This document shows, piece by piece, positions 29,301 to 42,832 of a stretch of DNA of 64,000 bases (position 1 is the first letter of the stretch; every line of letters begins with the position of its first letter). The DNA is from Xylocopa sonorina. Lineage: Eukaryota; Arthropoda; Insecta; Hymenoptera; Apidae. The notes beneath the pieces were generated by a model. It was not told where the DNA came from and did no database searches. It was given only the letters and a program-made list of their open reading frames with translations. The position numbers were made by a program, and so were the translations under genes. The stretch covers positions 62,001-126,000 of the forward strand of contig NW_027490249.1 of the NCBI RefSeq assembly GCF_050948175.1, written 5' to 3'.

Positions 29301-32229
29301 GAGGAATGCATAACACTTCGCAATGAATATTACATCTTACCATGAAACATAGAAATGAGATGCGATATCGCGCTTTAAGAAGCATTAGAACTCTATTGCT
29401 ACGATACCTAGGCATCTGCAGACGCTAGTTCCTAGCAAGGAATTGTCGCATTTACATACATTTGAAGTGTAGACGAGGAATACATGACACTTCGCAAATC
29501 ATATTATATCTTACCATGAAACATAGAAATGAGATGCGATATCGCGTTTTACGAAGCATTAGAAATCTATTGCTACGATACGTAGACATCTGCAAACGCT
29601 ATTTCCTTGCAAGGAAGTGTCGCATTTACATTCATTTGAAGTGTAGTCGAGGAATACATAAGAATTCGCAAATCATATTATACCTTACCATGAAATATAG
29701 AAATGAGATGCGATATCGCGTTTTAAGAATCATAAGAACTCTATTGCTACGATACGTAGTCATCTGCAAACGCTATTTGCTTGCAAGGAAGTATCGCATT
29801 TACATTCATTTGAAGTGTAGACGAGGAATACACAACACTTCGTAAATCATATTATATCTTACCATGAAGCATAGAAATGAGATGCGATATCGCGTTTTAA
29901 GAAGCATTAGAACCCTATTGCTACGATACCTAGACATCTGCAAACGCTAATTCCTTGCAAGGAAGTGTCGCATTTACATTCATTTGAAGTGTAGACGAGG
30001 AATACATGACACTTCGCAAATCATATTATATCTTACCATGAAACATAGAAATGAGATGCGATATCGCGTTCTAAGAAGCAGCAGAAATCCATTGCTACGA
30101 TACGTAGACACCTGCAGACGCTATTTCCTTGCAAGGAAGTGTCGCATTTACATTCATTTGAAGTGTAGACGAGGAATACATAAGACTTCCCTAATCATAT
30201 TATATCTTACCATGAAACATAGAAATGAGATGCGATATCGCGTTTTAAGAAGCATTAGAACTCTATTGCTACGATAGGTAGACATCTGAAAACGCTATTT
30301 CCTTGCAAGGAAGTGTCGCATTTACATTCATTTGAAGTGTAGTCGAGGAATACATAAGAATTCGCAAATCATATTATACCTTACCATGAAATATAGAAAT
30401 GAGATGCGATATCGCGTTTTAAGAATCATAAGAACTCTATTGCTACGATACGTAGTCATCTGCAAACGCTATTTGCTTGCAAGGAAGTGTCGCATTTACA
30501 TTCATTTGAAGTGTAGACGAGGAATACACAACACTTCGTAAATCATATTATATCTTACCATGAAGCATAGAAATGAGATGCGATATCGCGTTTTAAGAAG
30601 CATTAGAACCCTATTGCTACGATACCTAGACATCTGCAAACGCTAATTCCTTGCAAGGAAGTGTCGCATTTACATTCATTTGAAGTGTAGACGAGGAATA
30701 CATGACACTTCGCAAATCATATTATATCTTACCATGAAACATAGAAATGAGATGCGATATCGCGTTCTAAGAAGCAGCAGAAATCCATTGCTACGATACG
30801 TAGACACCTGCAGACGCTATTTCCTTGCAAGGAAGTGTCGCATTTACATTCATTTGAAGTGTAGACGAGGAATACATAAGACTTCCCTAATCATATTATA
30901 TCTTACCATGAAACATAGAAATGAGATGCGATATCGCGTTTTAAGAAGCATTAGAACTCTATTGCTACGATAGGTAGACATCTGAAAACGCTATTTCCTT
31001 GCAAGGAAGTGTCGCATTTACATTCATTTGAATTGTAGACGAGGAATACATAACACTTCGCAAATCATATTATATCTTACCATGAAACATAGAAATGAGA
31101 TGCGATATCGCATTTTAAGAAGCATTAGAAATCTATTTCTACAATACCTAGACATCTGCAGACGCTATTTCCTAGCAAGGAAGTGTCTCATTTACATTCA
31201 TTTGAAGTGTAGACGAGGAATGCATAACACTTCGCAATGAATATTACATCTTACCATGAAACATAGAAATGAGATGCGATATCGCGCTTTAAGAAGCATT
31301 AGAACTCTATTGCTACGATACCTAGGCATCTGCAGACGCTAGTTCCTAGCAAGGAATTGTCGCATTTACATACATTTGAAGTGTAGACGAGGAATACATG
31401 ACACTTCGCAAATCATATTATATCTTACCATGAAACATAGAAATGAGATGCGATATCGCGTTTTACGAAGCATTAGAAATCTATTGCTACGATACGTAGA
31501 TATCTGCAAACGCTATTTCCTTGCAAGGAAGTGTCGCATTTACATACATTTGAAGTGTAGTCGAGGAATACATAAGAATTCGCAAATCATATTATACCTT
31601 ACCATGAAATATAGAAATGAGATGCGATATCGCGTTTTAAGAATCATAAGAACTCTATTGCTACGATACGTAGTCATCTGCAAACGCTATTTGCTTGCAA
31701 GGAAGTGTCGCATTTACATTCATTTGAAGTGTAGACGAGGAATACACAACACTTCGTAAATCATATTATATCTTACCATGAAGCATAGAAATGAGATGCG
31801 ATATCGCGTTTTAAGAAGCATTAGAACCCTATTGCTACGATACCTAGACATCTGCAAACGCTAATTCCTTGCAAGGAAGTGTCGCATTTACATTCATTTG
31901 AAGTGTAGACGAGGAATACATGACACTTCGCAAATCATATTATATCTTACCATGAAACATAGAAATGAGATGCGATATCGCGTTCTAAGAAGCAGCAGAA
32001 ATCCATTGCTACGATACGTAGACACCTGCAGACGCTATTTCCTTGCAAGGAAGTGTCGCATTTACATTCATTTGAAGTGTAGACGAGGAATACATAAGAC
32101 TTCCCTAATCATATTATATCTTACCATGAAACATAGGAATGAGATGCGATATCGCGTTCTAAGAAGCATTAGAACACTACTGCTACGATAGGTAGACATT
32201 TGCAAACGCTATTTCCTAGCAAGGAAGTG
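20396..32229 (+). repeat. 11,834-bp tandem duplication, copy 2
   Basis: Directly abuts copy 1 in the same orientation. The match to copy 1 plus the start of copy 2 runs on to 32348 and stops at A20515 against C32349. No base difference between the copies was noticed in spot comparisons of about a dozen private variants; a full alignment was not possible. Such identity over a satellite whose monomers otherwise differ by several per cent implies a very recent event or an assembly duplication. Confidence 0.9.
21796..26667 (+). repeat. 14-mer plus two 7-mer higher-order units (copy in the duplication)
   Basis: The same ACATTCAACTGAAG marker occurs at 21796, 24232, 25450 and 26668, giving spacings of 2436, 1218 and 1218 bp. 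This is the 9962-14833 pattern shifted by 11,834 bp, and it independently supports the duplication. Confidence 0.78.
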
Positions 32230-32348
32230 TCGCATTTACATTCATTTGAATTGTAGACGAGGAATACATGACACTTCGCAAATCATATTATATCTTACCA
32301 TGAAACATAGAAATGAGATGCGATATCGCGTTTTAAGAAGCATTAGAA

Positions 32349-35300
32349 CTCTATTGCTACGATAGGTAGACATCTGAAAACGCTATTTCCTTGCAAGGAA
32401 GTGTCGCATTTACATTCATTTGAAGTGTAGACGAGGAATACATAACACTTCGCAAATCATATTATATCTTACCATGAAACATAGAAATGAGATGCGATAT
32501 CGCGTTTTAAGAAGCATTAGAAATCTATTGCTACAATACCTAGACATCTGCAGACGATATTTCCTAGCAAGGAAGTGTCTCATTTACATTCATTTGAAGT
32601 GTAGACGAGGAATGCATAACACTTCGCAATGAATATTACATCTTACCATGAAACATAGAAATGAGATGCGATATCGCGCTTTAAGAAGCATTAGAACTCT
32701 ATTGCTACGATACCTAGACATCTGCAGACGCTAGTTCCTAGCAAGGAATTGTCGCATTTACGTACATTTGAAGTGTAGACGAGGAATACATGACACTTCG
32801 CAAATCATATTATATCTTACCATGAAACATAGAAATGAGATGCGATATCGCGTTTTAAGAAGCATTAGAACTCTATTGCTACGATAGGTAGACATCTGCA
32901 AGCGCTATTTCCTTACAAGGAAGTGTCGCATTTACATTCATTTGAAGTGTAGACGAGGAATACATAACACTTCGCAAATCCTATTATATCTTACCATGAT
33001 ACATAGAAATGAGATGCGATATCGCGTATTAAGAATCATAAGAACTCTATTGCTACGATACGTAGTCATCTGCAAACGCTATTTGCTTGCAAGGAAGTGT
33101 CGCATTTACATTCATTTGAAGTGTAGACGAGGAATACACAACACTTCGTAAACCATATTATATCTTACCATGAAACATAGAAATGAGATGCGATATCGCG
33201 TTTTAAGAAGCATTAGAACTCTATTGCTACGATACCTAGACATCTGCAAACGCTAATTCCTTGCAAGGAAGTGTCGCATTTACATTCATTTGAAGTGTAG
33301 ACGATGAATACATGACACTTCGCAAATCATATTATATCTTACCATGAAACATAGAAATGAGATGCGATATCGCGTTCTAAGAAGCAGCAGAAATCCATTG
33401 CTACGATACGTAGACATCTGCAGACGCTATTTCCTAGCAAGGAAGTGTCGCATTTACATTCATTTGAATTGTAGACGAGGAATACATGACACTTCGCAAA
33501 TCATATTATATCTTACCATGAAACATAGAAATGAGATGCGATATCGCGTTTTAAGAAGCATCAGAAATCCATTGCTACGATACGTAGACATCTGCAAACG
33601 CTATTTCCTAGCAAGGAAGTGTCGCATTTACATTCATTTCAAGTGTAGACGAGGAATACATAACACATCGCAAATCATATTACATCTTACCATGAAACAT
33701 AGAAATGAGATGCGATATCGCGTTTTAAGAAGCATTAGAACTCTATTGCTACGATACCTAGACATCTGCAGACGCTATTTCCTTGCAAGGAAGTGTCGCA
33801 TTTACATTCATTTGAATCGTAGACGAGGAATGCATAACACATTGCAATGAATATTACATCTTACCATGAAACATACATATGAGATGCAATATCTCGTTTT
33901 AAGAAGCATTTGAACTCTATTGCTTCGATACGTAGACATCTGCAAACGCTAATTCCTTGCAAGGAAGTGTCGCATTTACATTCATTTGAAGCGTGGACTA
34001 GGAATACATGACACTTCGCAAATCATATTATATCTTACCATGAAACATAGAAATGAGATGCGATATCGCGTTTTAAGAAGCATCAGAAATCCATTGCTAC
34101 GATACATAGACATCTGCAAACGCTGTTTCCTTGCAAGGAAGTGTCGCATGTACATGCATTTGAAGCGTAGACGAGGAATACATAACACTTCGCAAATCAT
34201 ATTATACCTTACCATGAAACATAGAAATGAGATGCGATATCGCGTTTTAAGAATCATAAGAACTCTATTGCTACGATACGTAGTCATCTGCAAACGCTAT
34301 TTGCTTGCAAGGAAGTGTCGCATTTACATTCATTTGAAGTGTAGACGAGGAATACACAACACTTCGTAAATCATATTATATCTTACCATGAAACATAGAA
34401 ATGAGATGCGATATCGCGTTTTAAGAAGCATTAGAACTCTATTGCTACGATACCTAGACATCTGCAAACGCTAATTCCTTGCAAGGAAGTGTCGCATTTA
34501 CATTCATTTGAAGTGTAGACGAGGAATACATGACACTTCGCAAATCATATTATATCTTACCATGAAACATAGAAATGAGATGCGATATCGCGTTCTAAGA
34601 AGCAGCAGAAATCCATTGCTACGATACGTAGACATCTGCAGACGCTATTTCCTTGCAAGGAAGTGTCGCATTTACATTCATTTGAAATGTAGACGAGGAA
34701 TACATAAGACTTCGCCAATCATATTATATCTTACCATGAAACATAGGAATGTGATGCGATATCGCGTTCTAAGAAGCATTAGAACACTACTGCTACGATA
34801 GGTAGACATTTGCAAACGCTATTTCCTAGCAAGGAAGTGTCGCATTTACATTCATTAGAAGTGTAGACGAGGAATACATGACACTTCGCAAATCATATTA
34901 TATCTTACCATGAAACATAGAAATGAGATGCGATATCGCGTTTTAAGAAGCATTAGAACACTACTGCTACGATAGGTAGACATTTGCAAACGCTATTTCC
35001 TAGCAAGGAAGTGTCGCATTTACATTCATTTGAATTGTAGGCGAGGAATACATGACACTTCGCAAATCATATTATATCTTACCATGAAACATAGAAATGA
35101 GATGCGATATCGCGTTTTAAGAAGCATCAGAAATCCATTGCTACGATACGTAGACATCTGCAAACGCTATTTCCTTGCAAGAAAGTGTCGCATTTACATT
35201 CAGATGATGTGTAGACGAGGAATACATAACACTTCGCAAATCATATTATATCTTACCATGAAACATAGAAATGAGATGCGATATCACGTTTTAAGAAGCA

Positions 35301-38300
35301 TTGGAAATCTATTGCTACGATACATAGACATCTGCAAACGCTGTTTCCTTGCAAGGAAGTGTCGCATTTACATTCATTTGAAGTGTAGACGAGGAATACA
35401 TAACATTTCGCAAATCATATTATACCTTACCATGAAACATAGAAATGAGATGCGATATCGCGTTTTAAGAATCATAAGAACTCTATTGCTACGATACGTA
35501 GTCATCTGCAAACGCTATTTGCTTGCAAGGAAGTGTCGCATTTACATTCATTTGAAGTGTAGACGAGGAATACACAACACTTCGTAAACCATATTATATC
35601 TTACCATGAAACATAGAAATGAGATGCGATATCGCGTTTTAAGAAGCATTAGAACTCTATTGCTACGATACCTAGACATCTGCAAACGCTAATTCCTTGC
35701 AAGGATGTGTCGCATTTACATTCATTTGAAGTGTAGACGAGGAATACATGACACTTCGCAAATCATATTATATCTTACCATGAAACATAGAAATGAGATG
35801 CGATATCGCGTTCTAAGAAGCAGCAGAAATCCATTGCTACGATACGTAGACATCTGCAGACGCTATTTCCTTGCAAGGAAGTGTCGCATTTACATTCATT
35901 TGAAGTGTAGACGAGGAATACACAACACTTCGTAAACCATATTATATCTTACCATGAAACATAGAAATGAGATGCGATATCGCGTTTTAAGAAGCATTAG
36001 AACTCTATTGCTACGATACCTAGACATCTGCAAACGCTAATTCCTTGCAAGGAAGTGTCGCATTTACATTCATTTGAAGTGTAGACGAGGAACACATGAC
36101 ACTTCGCAAATCATATTATATCTTACCATGAAACATAGAAATGAGATGCGATATCGCGTTCTAAGAAGCAGCAGAAATCCATTGCTACGATACGTAGACA
36201 TCTGCAGACGCTATTTCCTTGCAAGGAAGTGTCGCATTTACATTCATTTGAAGTGTAGACGAGGAATACATGACACTTCGCAAATCATATTATATCTTAC
36301 CATGAAACATAGAAATGAGATGCGATATCGCGTTTTAAGAAGCATTAGAACACTATTGCTACGATAGGTAGACATTTGCAAACGCTATTTCCTTGCAAGG
36401 AAGTGTCGCATTTACATTCATTTGAAGTGTAGACGAGGAATACAAAACACTTCGCAAATCATATTATACCTTACCATGAAACATAGAAATGAGATGCGAT
36501 ATCGCGTTTTAAGAATCATAAGAACTCTATTGCTACGATACGTAGTCATCTGCAAACGCTATTTGCTTGCAAGGAAGTGTCGCATTTACATTCATTTGAA
36601 GTGTAGACGAGGAATACACAACACTTCGTAAACCATATTATATCTTACCATGAAACATAGAAATGAGATGCGATATCGCGTTTTAAGAAGCATTAGAACT
36701 CTATTGCTACGATACCTAGACATCTGCAAACGCTAATTCCTTGCAAGGAAGTGTCGCATTTACATTCATTTGAAGTGTAGACGAGGAACACATGACACTT
36801 CGCAAATCATATTATATCTTACCATGAAACATAGAAATGAGATGCGATATCGCGTTCTAAGAAGCAGCAGAAATCCATTGCTACGATACGTAGACATCTG
36901 CAGACGCTATTTCCTTGCAAGGAGGTGTCGCATTTGCATTCATTTGAAGTGTAGACGAGGAATACATAAGACTTCGCTAATCATATTATATCTTACCATG
37001 ACACATAGGAATGAGATGCGATATCGCGTTCTAAGAAGCATTAGAACACTACTGCTACGATAGGTAGACATTTGCAAACGCTATTTCCTAGCAAGGAAGT
37101 GTCGCATTTACATTCATTTGAATTGTAGACGAGGAATACATGACACTTCGCAAATCATATTATATCTTACCATGAAACATAGAAATGAGATGCGATATCG
37201 CGTTTTAAGAAGCATCAGAAATCCATTGCTACGATACGTAGACATCTGCAAACGCTATTTCCTTGCAAGAAAGTGTCGCATTTACATTCAGATGATGTGT
37301 AGACGAGGAATACATAACACTTCGCAAATCATATTATATCTTACCATGAAACATAGAAATGAGATGCGATATCGCGTTTTAAGAAGCAGCAGAAATCCAT
37401 TGCTACGATACGTAGACATCTGCAAACGCTATTTCCTTGCAAGAAAGTGTCGCATTTACATTCAGATGATGTGTAGACGAGGAATACATAACACTTCGCA
37501 AATCATATTATATCTTACCATGAAACATAGAAATGGGATGCGATATCGCGTTTTAAGAAGCATTTGAACTCTATTGCTACGATACGTAGACATCTGCAAA
37601 CGCTATGTCCTTGCAAGGAAGTGTCGCATTTACATTCATTAGAAGTGTAGACGAGGAATACATGACACTTCGCAAATCATATTATATCTTACCATGAAAC
37701 ATGGAAATGAGATGCGATATCGCGTTTTAAGAAGCATTAGAACACTATTGCTACGATAGGTAGACATTTGCAAACGCTATTTCCTTGCAAGGAAGTGTCG
37801 CATTTACATTCATTTGAAGTGTAGACGAGGAATACATAACACTTCGCAAATCATATTATATCTTACCATGGAACATAGAAATGTGATGCGATATCGCGTT
37901 TTAAGAAGCATTAGAACTCTATTGCTACGATACCTAGACATCTGCAGACGCTATTTCCTAGCAAGGAAGTGTCGCATTTACATTCATTTGAAGTGTAGAC
38001 GAGGAATACATAACACATCGCAAATCATATTACATCTTACCATGAAACATAGAAATGAGATGCGATATCGCGTCTTAAGAAGCATTAGAACTTTATTGCT
38101 ACGATACCTAGACATCTGCAGACGCTATTTCCTCGCAAGGAAGTGTCGCATTTACATTCATTTGAATCGTAGACGAGGAATGCATAACACATCGCAATGA
38201 ATATTACATCTTACCATGAAACATACATATGAGATGCAATATCTCGTTTTAAGAAGCATTTGAACTCTATTGCTTCGATACGTAGACATCTGCAAACGCT

Positions 38301-41300
38301 AATTCCTTGCAAGGAAGTGTCGCATTTACATTCATTTGAAGCGTGGACGAGGAATACATGACACTTCGCAAATCATATTATACCTTACCATGAAACATAG
38401 AAATGAGATGCGATATCGCGTTTTAAGAAGCATCAGAAATCCATTGCTACGATACGTAGACATCTGCAAACGCTATTTCCTTGCATGGAAGTGTCGCATT
38501 TACATTCATTTGAAGTGTAGGCGACGGATATATAACACTTCGCAAATTATATTATACCTTACCATGAAACATAGAAATGAGATGCGATATCGCGTTTTAG
38601 GAATCATAAGAACTCTATTGCTACGATGCGTAGACATCTGCAAACGCTATTTCCTTGCAAGGAAGTGTCGCATTTACATTCATTTGAAGTGTAGACGAGG
38701 AATACATGACACTTCGCAAATCATATTATATCTTACCATGAAACATAGAAATGAGATGCGATATCGCGTTTTAAGAAGCATTAGAACACTATTGCTACGG
38801 TAGGTAGACATTTGCAAACGCTATTTCCTTGCATGGAAGTGTCGCATTTACATTCATTTGACGTGTAGACGAGGAATACATGACACTTCGCAAATCATAT
38901 TATATCTTACCATGAAACATAGAAATGAGATGCGATATCGCGTTTTAAGAAGCATTTGAACTCTATTGCTACGATACGTAGACATCTGCTAACGCTAATT
39001 CCTTGCAATGAAGTGTCGCATTTACATTCATTTGAAGCGTGGACGAGGAATACATGACACTTCGCAAATCATATTATATCTTACCATGAAACATAGAAAT
39101 GAGATGCGATATCGCGTTTTAAGAATCATAAGAACTCTATTGCTACGATACGTAGTCATCTGCAAACGCTATTTGCATGCAAGGAAGTGTCGCATTTACA
39201 TTCATTTGAAGTGTAGACGAGGAATACACAACACTTCGTAAATCATATTATATCTTACCATGAAACATAGAAATGAGATGCGATATCGCGTTTTGAGAAG
39301 CATTAGAACTCTATTGCTACGATACCTAGACATCTGCAAACGCTAATTCCTTGCAAGGAAGTGTCGCATTTACATTCATTTGAAGTGTAGACGAGGAATA
39401 CATGACACTTCGCAAATCATATTATATCTTACCATGAAACATAGAAATGAGATGCGATATCGCGTTCTAAGAAGCAGCAGAAATCCATTGCTACGATACG
39501 TAGACATCTGCAGACGCTATTTCCTTGCAAGGAAGTGTCGCATTTACATTCATTTGAAGTGTAGACGAGGAATACATAAGACTTCGCTAATCATATTATA
39601 TCTTACCATGAAACATAGGAATGAGATGCGATATCGCGTTCTAAGAAGCATTAGAACACTACTGCTACGATAGGTAGACATTTGCAAACGCTATTTCCTA
39701 GCAAGGAAGTGTCGCATTTACATTCATTAGAAGTGTAGACGAGGAATACATGACACTTCGCAAATCATATTATATCTTACCATGAAACATAGAAATGAGA
39801 TGCGATATCGCGTTTTAAGAAGCATTAGAACACTATTGCTACGATAGGTAGACATTTGCAAACGCTATTTCCTTGCAAGGAAGTGTCGCATTTACATTCA
39901 TTTGAAGTGTAGACGAGGAATACATAACACTTCGCAAATCATATTATATCTTACCATGGAACATAGAAATGAGATGCGATATCGGGTTTTAAGAAGCATT
40001 AGAACACTATTGCTACGATAGGTAGACATTTGCAAACGCTATTTCCTTGCAAGGAAGTGTCGCATTTACATTCATTTGAAGTGTAGACGAGGAATACATA
40101 ACACTTCGCAAATCATATTATATCTTACCATGAAACATAGAAATGTGATGCGATATCGCGTTTTAAGAAGCATTAGAACTCTATTGCTACGATACCTAGA
40201 CATCTGCAGACGCTATTTCCTAGCAAGGAAGTGTCGCATTTACATTCATTTGAAGTGTAGACGAGGAATACATAACACTTCGCAAATCATATTATATCTT
40301 ACCATGAAACATAGAAATGAGATGCGATATCGCGTTCTAAGAAGCAGCAGAAATCCATTGCTACGATACGTAGACATCTGCAGACGCTATTTCCTTGCAA
40401 GGAAGTGTCACATTTACATTCATTTGAAGTGTATACGAGGAATACATGACACTTCGCAAATCATATTATATCTTACCATGAAACATAGGAATGAGATGCG
40501 ATATCGCGTTCTAAGAAGCATTAGAACACTACTGCTACGATAGGTAGACATTTGCAAACGCTATTTCCTAGCAAGGAAGTGTCGCATTTACATTCATTTG
40601 AATTGTAGACGAGGAATACATGACACTTCGCAAATCATATTATATCTTACCATGAAACATAGAAATGAGATGCGATATCGCGTTTTAAGAAGCATTAGAA
40701 ATCTATTGCTACGATAGGTAACATCTGCAAAAGCTATTTCCATACAAGGAAGTTTCGCATTTACATTCATTTGAAGTGTAGACGAGGAATACATAACACT
40801 TCGCAAATCATATTATATCTTACCATGAAACATAGAAATGAGATGCGATATCGCGTTTTAAGAAGCATTAGAAATCTATTGCTACAATACCTAGACATCT
40901 GCAGACGCTATTTCCTAGCAAGGAAGTGTCTCATTTACATTCATTTGAAGTGTAGACGAGGAATGCATAACACTTCGCAATGAATATTACATCTTACCAT
41001 GAAACATAGAAATGAGATGCGATATCGCGCTTTAAGAAGCATTAGAAATCTATTGCTGCGATACGTAGACATCTGCAAACGCTATTTCCTTGCAAGGAGG
41101 TGTCGCATTTACATTCATTTGAATCGTAGACGAGGAATGCGTAACACTTCGCAATGAATATTACATCTTACCATGAAACATAGAAATGAGATGCGATATC
41201 GCGTTTTAAGAAGCATTAGAACTCTATTGCTTAGATACCTAGACATCTGCAGACGCTATTTCCTTGTAAGGAAGTGCCGCACTTACATTCATTTGAAGTG
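32349..41300 (+). repeat. Mixed satellite region with less regular higher-order order
   Basis: Same 174-bp monomers, but the order of variants is less regular. Local 4-monomer (696 bp) and 12-monomer (2088 bp) recurrences are visible, for example 36074-36370 with 36770-37066 and 35030-35200 with 37118-37288. The first strongly divergent monomer (CATACATATGAG, GCAATATCTCG) appears near 33871 and again near 38220. Monomers with CATTTGAAGCGTGGAC appear near 33983, 38333 and 39029. No gene is seen. Confidence 0.8.
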
Positions 41301-41303
41301 TTG

Positions 41304-42832
41304 ACGAGGAATACATAACACTTCGCAAATCAAATTATATCTTACCCAGAAACATACAAATGAGATGCGATATAGCGTTTTAAGAAGCATTAGGAATCTA
41401 TTGCTACTATACCTAGACATCTGCAGACGCTATTTCCTAGCAAGGAAGTGTCTGATTTACATTCATTTGAAGTGTAGACGAGGAATACATGACACTTCGC
41501 AAATCATATTATATCTTACCATGAAATATAGAAATGAGATGCGATATCGCGTTTTAGGAAGCATTAGAACTCTATTGCTACAATAGATTGACGTTTGCAA
41601 ACGCTATTTCCTTGCAAGGAAGTGTCGCATTTACATTCATTTGAAGTGTAGACGAGGAATACATGACACATTCGCAAATCATATTATATCTTACCATGAA
41701 ACATAGAAATGAGATGCGATATCGCGTTTTAAGAAGCATTAGAACTCTATTGCTACGATAGGTAGACATCTGAAAACGCTATTTCCTTGCAAGGAAGTGT
41801 CGCATTTACATTCATTTGAAGTGTAGACGAGGAATACGTAACACTTCGCAAATCATATTATACCTTACCATGAAACATAGACATGAGATGCGATATCGCG
41901 TTTTAAGAAGCATTTGAACTCTATTGCTACGATACGTAGACATCTGCAAACGCTATTTCCTTGCAAGGAAGTGTCGCATTTACATTCATATGAAGTGTAG
42001 ACGAGGAATACATAACACTTCGCAAATCAAATTATATCTTACCCAGAAACATACAAATGAGATGCGATATAGCGTTTTAAGAAGCATTAGAAATCTATTG
42101 CTGCGATACGTAGACATCTGCAAACGCTATTTCCTTGCAAGGAAGTGTCGCATTCACATTCATTTGTAGTGTAGACGAGGAATGCATAACACTTCGCAAT
42201 GAATATTATATCTTATCATGAAACATGGATATGAGATGCAATATCTCGTTTTAAGAAGCATTTGAACTCTATTGCTTCGATACGAAGACATATGCAAACG
42301 CTGTTTCCTTGCAAGGAAGTGTCGCATTTACATTCATTTGAAATGTAGACGAGGAATCAATGACACGTCGCAAGTCATATTATATCTTACAATGAAACAT
42401 AGAAATGAGATGCGATATCGCGTTTTAAGAAGCATTAGAACTCTATTGCTACGATACCTAGACATCTGCAGACGCTAGTTCCTAGCAAGGAATTGTCGCA
42501 TTTACATAAATTTGAAGTGTAGACGAGGAATACATGACACTTCGCAAATCATATTATATCTTACTATGAAACATAGAAATGAGGTGCGATATCGCGTTTT
42601 AAGAATCATAAGAACTCTATTGCTACAATACGTAGACATCTGCAAACACTATTTCCTTGCAAGGAAGTGTCGCATTTACATTCATTTGAAGTGTAGACGA
42701 GGAATACATAACACTTCGCAAATCATATTATATCTTACCATGAAACATAGGAATGAGATGCGATATCGCGTTTTAAGAATTATAAGAACTCTATTGCTAC
42801 GATACGTAGACATCTGCAAACGCTATTTCCTT
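41304..42832 (+). repeat. Satellite block repeated on the far side of the solo LTR (copy 1)
   Basis: Matches 48081-49609 at an offset of 6777 bp, sharing ACCCAGAAACATAC, TGACACATTCGC, CATATGAAGTG and GAATCAATGACACGTCG in order. There are several single-base differences (for example near 41392, 41587, 41837, 41910 and 42373), so it is older than the 11.8-kb duplication. Confidence 0.72.
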
